Both the position numbers and the translations under genes were made by a program. This document shows, in pieces, positions 57,600 to 64,000 of a DNA stretch of 64,000 nt; positions within the stretch are counted from its first letter, which is position 1, and each line of letters opens with the position of its first letter. The notes under the pieces were generated by a model, which saw only the letters and a program-made list of their open reading frames with translations, made no database searches and was not told the DNA's origin. The DNA is from Mactra quadrangularis (taxonomy: Eukaryota; Mollusca; Bivalvia; Venerida; Mactridae), in the NCBI GenBank assembly GCA_025267735.1, contig CM046295.1, positions 18,880,938 through 18,944,937 on the forward strand. The letters run 5' to 3'.

Positions 57600-57933
57600 G
57601 AAAACCGCTCGGGTGATTCCGTAAACTGACGATCAACCCTCGGATATATTTGGTGGATGAATATGTCGAAAATCTCAGCATTATTGTTCGGTTTTAAGCC
57701 TACGCTAAAAAGTAATCCCTACGGAGATTAACGAAGTTGCCGGAAAGTGTCGAACGCTATTAAAGATGGCTGACGAGAAAAAAAGAATGTCAACACATTT
57801 AAATTATCGAGAGATTTTGTGTAGTTGGGCAACTAGGTCGATTTGCTTTCGGTCTCCATTGATTTGAATATCATTGATGAAGTACTGCAGTGTGTTTAAA
57901 GTGTCCATATCTGCATGGCTTTATATGATAGCG
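57600..57933 (+). promoter_or_regulatory. Possible promoter and first exon of a gene beyond the array
   Basis: The sequence changes abruptly to one richer in CpG. It carries AAAGATGGCTGACGAG (57762-57777), a YY1/initiator-like motif. A strong donor, GCG|GTAAGT, has GT at 57934-57935. An ORF of 33 codons starts at 57766 (MADEKKRMSTHL) and would act as an upstream ORF if the coding start is at 57915. Confidence 0.4.
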
Positions 57934-60900
57934 GTAAGTCGAGTTTCTTTCATCTCGTGATTATGATTTTAAAGTGAAACTGAAAGTTGAATTGATGCGT
58001 ACCACTATCTGATTCACTGAAGCTTAAGAAAGTTTGTATAACGCTGGAATTGAGACGATCCGTCCTAAGTCACACTCGTCCTTAGGCCGTCCGTTTTGAT
58101 AAGTGGACAATTTAGTCCACTTACAAGTTATATGCATGTTTGCAGCCCAATTGCAATGGCCATGCCCATGAGGAAAAATTCGGCCTGGTGATAGCGATAG
58201 ATTATATATGTGTTTTTTGTTCCATGCTAATTCCATTTAAAACATACAGAATTTACTGCTCAAAATAAACAAATTTCATGTCATTAAAATTGACAAATGG
58301 AATGAAGAATATAATTGACCAGCTACCCCAATTGTTTGTTAGTTTGTTGTGTTTAAAGTCGTAGCAACAGAATGTATTGGTCATATAAAGGTGGTCAGTC
58401 AACCTACTCACTCCTCCTGGAAAGGCTAAATATCTGGATTTAGCTGTTAACCAACTACTAAGTGCATACTTTGGTCAGTGACTGACAACTGCCCAACGTA
58501 ATTAAAAAATCAGTGGTAGGAGGGAGAATGGCTGAAGAAATAATTGCATGACCCAGCTTCACAAAAGTATGCCCCGCCCGGGAATGGAACCCACTACACC
58601 TCAATCAGTAGACTTGTGTGCTACCTACTGAGCTAGCCAGGTGGCTTTATACTAATTGATATGTTACAATGAAGGAGGACTGGCAAGGTAATGAAATAGG
58701 AAAAAGTAACATTCTTTTATTGTTTCAAACACAGGCAATCTGCATCTCTCATACTTATATATTAGTAGTCATGGCTAAAGGTTGCGAATGGACAGACAAA
58801 TCCAGTATAAATATAGAAAGGTCCATCTAGATCTGCAGGTAAACTCTCAGACTGTCCGCAAAAATTTGATCTCAAATGAAGGACCCCTGTTATTTCTAAG
58901 AGACCTGTTTATAAATTCATTGATTACCAAGTAATTATCAACTTTTGTCTATTTTTTTTGCTTTGCAGATCTTTGGTTGAAGCTCTACCTTCATAAGGTA
59001 TTTAACAAGAACCCATCAGATATGATCATATGAATATTTGAAAAGGGTTTTAAACATGTATACTCCAGTTCTAGTGGACAGTGACTGTTTCAAGTATTGT
59101 AATAAGGTATATGATTTTGTTTTATTACTGTACTTGGAGTAAAATAGACATATACAAAGTGGGGACAGATTTCCATGTCTGAGAAATTTTAAATTTAGGT
59201 CTCATGTATGGTGCATGCATGGACCTGTATGATAAATCAAGTAATTGACACAATCTCATGGGTCTGATATATTTTTAGCAATACTTAACACACACATAAA
59301 TACATACATACATATTGTTCAAAATGCTTTACCAATAATCTTGGGGCTAAGGGATGTTTAACGTAATACTGATTGACAGCATTTGACTTAAATACAAGTA
59401 ATTGTCTCTCCTTAAGGCTTGTAAATCCCTTGATTTTGGAGTGGATGCTACCTAAGATCACTGACAGTTAGTTTTACTGACTGATCCATCCAGTCAGGCT
59501 GAATTTTTTAACTGCGATCATCCTTCATTCATTTTGAAGCAACTTTAGGAGTTGGCCTTCTTCTAAATCATCCTCAAACTGTCTGTGCAAAGTGTCATTG
59601 AAGGAGCAACGGTCAGGTATCAGACATATTTATGGAACCTGTGGCTTCCTTCTTGACTGATTGATATTCTTTTGGCAATACTTTTCATATTGTTTGTCAT
59701 AGAAGATTGGAGTGTATCCAAATATGTAGCCTTGTTTAGAAAAGATTACATTGTAATAGTGTTATTATTTTTCAGTGTTGTAAGCATTTGCTGTATTTTA
59801 TGCTTAAGATTATGTTTTAGGTCATAGAGAAAGTTACTAATGTAAATGAAAAATATGAAGAGTATTCAACTGATAATGGATAACAGTCAATGTAACACAG
59901 GGACAATCAGCAAAAAACTATCTCAAGATATTGGTGAAGGTAAATATGCTATACATGTATTATTTTCAATCTTCCATTAGACCTTATGCATCCTGGATTG
60001 TCAAGGTTGTGGTTTACTCGTAGAATGCAGGATTTCAAATTTGGATTGTTTTATTTATTCCTGGTCATGACTTGATACACCCTACATGAAATCAAATATT
60101 TGTTGTAATTTGTGTAGAGGGAAGTTGTCACCTTGTGGCAGGAAAAAGGGAACCTGATAAATGAAAGAGTCAATAGTAACTGATAAGGGTAGCTGGCAGC
60201 CATACGTAACACAATAATTGGCATTTAAATAGTGTAAATCTATACCAAGGCAAATGTCTCACAATGAAACTAAAGCATAACTGGTTGTATGAATAATATT
60301 TTATTAGATAATATGCTGAAGGTTTGAGCATTAAATATTCAATTCATGTAAATGCACTTATAGAAATTAAATAGTAAGTGATGAAAACTTACAAAGTTTA
60401 AATGAGTATTTGATATTTCAGATGGTGCCGCACAGTTCAGATGGCTGCTCTAAATACAATGAAATCTTAATTGGGTGCTGAAAAGTTGTTTTCTTAAATT
60501 CAGTTAATGAGTAAAATCAAGTAAGTATTTTGTAAAAATAAATCCAATATCTGTCTTCTTCATACTCATTTTTTATTTAACTTGAGGTAACAATCATTAC
60601 CAAGAGTATTAAAACACTAATTAGTGAGCATGGTTAAAGTATAAATAATATGAGTTTTATGTTGCTTCAAAAATTGGCAAATCATTTGCATGTGTTTTGG
60701 TGCGATTAGAATAAACTGTGGTATGTATTTATTGTGGCACTACCTGTCCACTGTCCACATACTAACTCAGTATCTTAAAATCACCAACAATATAACAACT
60801 AACACACATCATAGTTTAATAACTTATTATTTATATAGGTTTTACTGGCTAACATATTTACAAATACACATCCACTCTCCAGGTATCACGGAACTGGAAA

Positions 60901-60946
60901 GCAACTTTCGGAACTAACGCTGCAGGCCACCAGACGGTATCAATGA
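57915..60946 (+). CDS. Possible four-exon small gene, 50 aa, unknown function
   Basis: Four segments join in one open frame: 57915-57933, 58969-58997, 59821-59861 and 60883-60946, ending in TGA. Splice signals: donor GCG|GTAAGT (strong), acceptor TTTGCTTTGCAG (strong), donor AAG|GTATTT, acceptor ATGTTTTAG, donor AGA|GTATTC (weaker), acceptor CACTCTCCAG. The peptide begins MALYDSDLWLKLYLHK and ends LQATRRYQ; it is charged and helix-like with no domain I recognise. The start context is poor. An alternative acceptor at 60420 and an open segment after the acceptor at 61198 (52 codons to a stop) suggest the true model may differ. Short exons can chain by chance, so this is tentative. Confidence 0.33.
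58332..58645 (-). mobile_element. tRNA-derived SINE (type A) in the right flank
   Basis: Head complement CTACTGAGCTAGCCAGGTGG at the right; tail with GTCGTAGCAACAGAATGTAT at the left. It lies inside the first putative intron of the flank gene. It shows that the family is not confined to the array. Confidence 0.8.
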
Positions 60947-63900
60947 TCACATGGTGATCAGTCACGCTCTCATTGGTCAAATAACCACTACCAAACTCTC
61001 TATTGTTCTGGCAGCGTGCCATTGTTTTACATTATTTGTGCATTTTTTACATTTTACTAACAGAAAGGCAAACTATCACACTTCAATGTTTGTTATAAAA
61101 TGGCTTAATCTTGTGATTTCAAAATTTGTACACATTATGATGCATCATTTATAAATATAATCTGATGTAGTTGATTTATATACTTTTTACATTTTCAGGC
61201 ACTTGCATATTATAAGATCAACGAGAATATAGTCGATATGTTTTATTATACAAAAATTGCAGAGTTTACAAATATAAGATGTTCTCAAGATACTCACAAA
61301 CTCATAACCAAGGAAGTCAAGGCAGTGCTTCTTTATTTTGTTTGGAAAGAAGATTGAAAAATCATGAGGAATCATCCAATTGGAAATTAATCAACAGGAG
61401 AATAAGACTGAACTAATATTAATATTATTAGTGTTCAAAGAACTGTATATTTTAAAGGACTAGAAATTAATATGCATGTTACAATTGAAATATAAAGTTT
61501 ATAACCTATCAGCTATTCAGATGTGTTGGTAGACACTAGTTATCTCAAATTAACAATAAATGACAAAATAGGAAATTTTAGGTGGTACATGCTGAGAGAA
61601 CAATCGAAATTAAATTAGGTATAAGATTTAAGTAGTTGCTTGATCCAGGAGGCTGCAAAAAATGATCATATTATTTTGGTTTTCATTTTATTATTTGAAA
61701 AGAAAGAATATTGATGTGCTGATTAAGCTGTATGCTTTGGTTCAAATTGTATCTATACTTGAAATATTTTTCTAATTAAATTATTTTTCTAATTAAATTG
61801 ATTTTTGTTCAAATTATGTACAATCTGTTAAATTATTGATCTATGTTTTATTTATTTGTTGTTTATTGTACGTTTTTTCTAAACTGTCAAAGTTTGAATA
61901 ATTTCACAGTGAATGATTACACGCTATCTCAATATTTGAGTGTCAGACAAAGAGCACAAAGTCACCGTGAAATTATTCATGTTTTGATAGTTAAGATCAA
62001 ATGAACAATAACTACTCTTAATATTTGCCATAGTAACTATGTATTATAGTGCGAGAATATTATTATGAGCTTGAACTACCTAATTATAATAATTACACAT
62101 TTCACTTACATAAAATAGTGAGATTACTCATGCCTGTATGGGATTATACATGTTATAGCAACCTATGCTACTATAAATCAATTTTGTATAAGTGGTATGT
62201 TATTGTACTTTTAATTTTGGACACATTATCACTGTTTCAAAGTATTAATTCTTATGAAAAGAAAATGAATTGTTTAGTATGTGTATTTTGCTGAAAGCTT
62301 CTGATAAAGCGCGATTTACAAACGGAGACAAAAATAGACTGTAAATACCAAGTTTAATATGATCTTGCATAAAGGTCAAGCTCAGGTTAATATTGTCGAA
62401 CTACACTGTATATCTTAGTGTTGATATATTTGTTATGAGCTTGCTTAAACAGAATGGCATTTATTTTGCTTGCTTTTGATCCAAACCTTTTCATAAATAA
62501 TGAAAATGGAACTTTTTAATGATACAAATGAATTATTATCCAAACCCATTTACTTTGCTCATGGAATGATATTACTTCAAAACACTATTTTCTTTAGCTT
62601 TGACTGCTTGACTATGTTAACATCGGTATATATGCAGCTGGTGAAATTTTGATTAAACAAAGTGTAAAATTTACGAAGTTCAAGCAGACTTTCCTAATTG
62701 AATGATTGAAACAGTTAAACAAGGCATGACTTTTATGCCAATTTATAAAATGTACATCTGAATAATGTTATGACTTGGATTATATTTGTACTTTACACCA
62801 TTTCTCTATGCTTGTGATTGATAATTTTCTCACTATTAACGTGTACAAAATTATATTCATGAATAATTTTACAGTAAAATGTGTCCTTAACAGCTTTTTA
62901 AATTTAATAGACTTGACATGTTGCATTAAAGACTGCATTTTTGGCTATTGAAGCCCTTACATATTTTTTTACTGACAAAATGGGTTTCAATTCATTGTAA
63001 CAGGACTTTCAAAATAATTATAATTTTGTTTGAAATTTATTGCATGATTTTAAAATAATTTTCAGGAATAACTGTTCATAGTTACTAATTTATTTGTTAA
63101 TTATTAACCAAATGATGTTTTATTGTAGCAATAGAAAATGAGATTTTAGTTTTTTTTATTAAAAAACTTTCATTTTTCCTGTATCTTTTTATTTATCATA
63201 ATTACTGATCTAATTGAAGAAAATAATATGAATAAAAATATTGTTGAGAAATATATTAATTTTCAAGACTTTTGTCTGAATCCCAATTTTGTAAAGTGCT
63301 AACAGAGATGTGTTAATGACTGGTAAAGCCATAAAAGTTAAGTGTTTGATTCTCATGCAGATTTTTGGAAGTAAATGGTGCATTGGGGCACATGGTTTTT
63401 GTTTATTTTAGTGCAATGAAGAATTGTAGTAAACACCAGACAACAGGAAGATACATGGCTTTATACAATATTCAGATTTTTCATTAATGTTTACAAGTTA
63501 CATCAATTTGGCAAGCAGTATGTGTGCCTTAATATTCAGTTGTTTAAAATCTGAGACACCAGAATGAATGAGATGCTTATCAGGCTCAATAAAAGCTAGC
63601 TAGAAGTCGAGCACTCAAGGGCGACCATTTGCCATGTGACATATTCTTGTTGCAAGTACCAAAGAAGTTATATATATAGTATCAACTGAGATCTGTTATC
63701 AGACTGATTTGGTTTTTTATAGTTCTGCATAAAACTGCTATCATTATTGGTGTCATTAATTCTGATAGTAGTTTCAAGGATAAATCATTACTAGATCACT
63801 ATCATTTGTTATCAAGTTTTCTTTCTTATATGTAGAGTTAAACTAGGCTTTGGCTAAAGCTTGTCTCAAATTCACAACCCTCTTTGAGTGGTTTACATTG

Positions 63901-64000
63901 ATTTGAATGTGGTTTAGAAAAAGGTGGTGTATATGTTTAACAGAAAATAGTTTAGTTATATTGCATCAGGGAATTGGATATTATTGATAGTTAGCTGTGT
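60947..64000. other. AT-rich right flank, no gene called
   Basis: Apart from the open segment 61199-61357 noted under the small gene and the foldback at 61882, I see no supported feature. ORFs of 60-81 codons (60951, 61187-, 62049) have AT-driven composition. It could be 3'UTR, intron or intergenic DNA. Confidence 0.4.
61882..61992. repeat. 111-bp foldback repeat
   Basis: Arms of about 31 bases, AACTGTCAAAG then AATAATTTCACAGTGA at the left, and TCACCGTGAAATTATTCATG then TTTTGATAGTT at the right, pair with few mismatches around a 49-base middle. Confidence 0.75.

Noticed and set aside
61187..61375. 62-codon minus ORF and the overlapping plus open segment 61199-61357
   Set aside because: Both strands are open over the same AT-rich bases, so neither stands out. 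The plus segment has a fair acceptor (CATTTTCAG) but no exon with matching phase that I trust.
62049..62294. 81-codon plus ORF
   Set aside because: Tyr/Leu/Asn-rich composition typical of AT-rich noncoding DNA; no splice or promoter support.

Overview
This is AT-rich eukaryotic (metazoan) DNA, most likely from a bivalve mollusc. That assignment is an inference. It rests on a tandem family of RING-less B-box/coiled-coil/NHL-like propeller genes, which is greatly expanded in bivalves, on dense tRNA-derived SINEs, and on many small inverted-repeat DNA transposons. There is no bacterial or organellar signal.

The core of the window (1 to about 57,594) is a tandem array. Four intact, near-identical genes, all on the + strand, lie at 3497-5245, 17826-19574, 31237-32988 and 45888-47639, spaced 13.4-14.7 kb apart. 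Each encodes a 582-583 aa protein with two B-box zinc fingers, a coiled coil and a probable six-bladed NHL-like propeller, and no RING finger. In all four, a splice acceptor (pyrimidine tract plus CAG) ends two bases before the ATG. The whole protein therefore sits in one exon behind a 5'UTR intron. A conserved block with a CCACCATTTTG (YY1-like) motif and a GT donor lies 1.0-5.8 kb upstream of each ATG and is the best candidate for the promoter and first exon. A fifth copy of that block (57131-57232) has no coding exon downstream; homology stops at 57594.

Between genes, each unit carries the same order of repeats: a 25-bp minisatellite in the 3' flank (about 16, 1, 6 and 1 copies), a SINE cluster, a conserved hairpin, another SINE, a 54-bp tandem repeat, a Tc1/mariner-like MITE, two more SINEs, then the next first exon. 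Individual units carry private insertions. Unit 2 has a 3.2-kb element with 9 copies of GTGAATTACGTTACC, a PIF-like MITE, a 317-bp foldback and a recent SINE. Unit 4 has a 1.2-kb element with 17-bp terminal repeats. The gap between units 3 and 4 holds a 3.5-kb non-array island and a 27-bp minisatellite.

The most interesting signal is in the proteins. Differences among the four copies concentrate in two short loops per propeller blade, repeated six times at about 40-residue spacing, while the DNA between the loops is often identical. By homology with NHL propellers these loops lie on one face, so the array looks like a set of recognition proteins diversifying their binding face. The copies are mosaics: upstream DNA and N-termini pair 1 with 4 and 2 with 3, while C-termini and downstream DNA pair 1 with 3 and 2 with 4, which indicates intragenic conversion or unequal crossing-over.

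The right flank (57,595-64,000) is outside the array. It may hold a small four-exon gene of unknown function (57915-60946), one SINE and a foldback, and is otherwise AT-rich and featureless to my reading.
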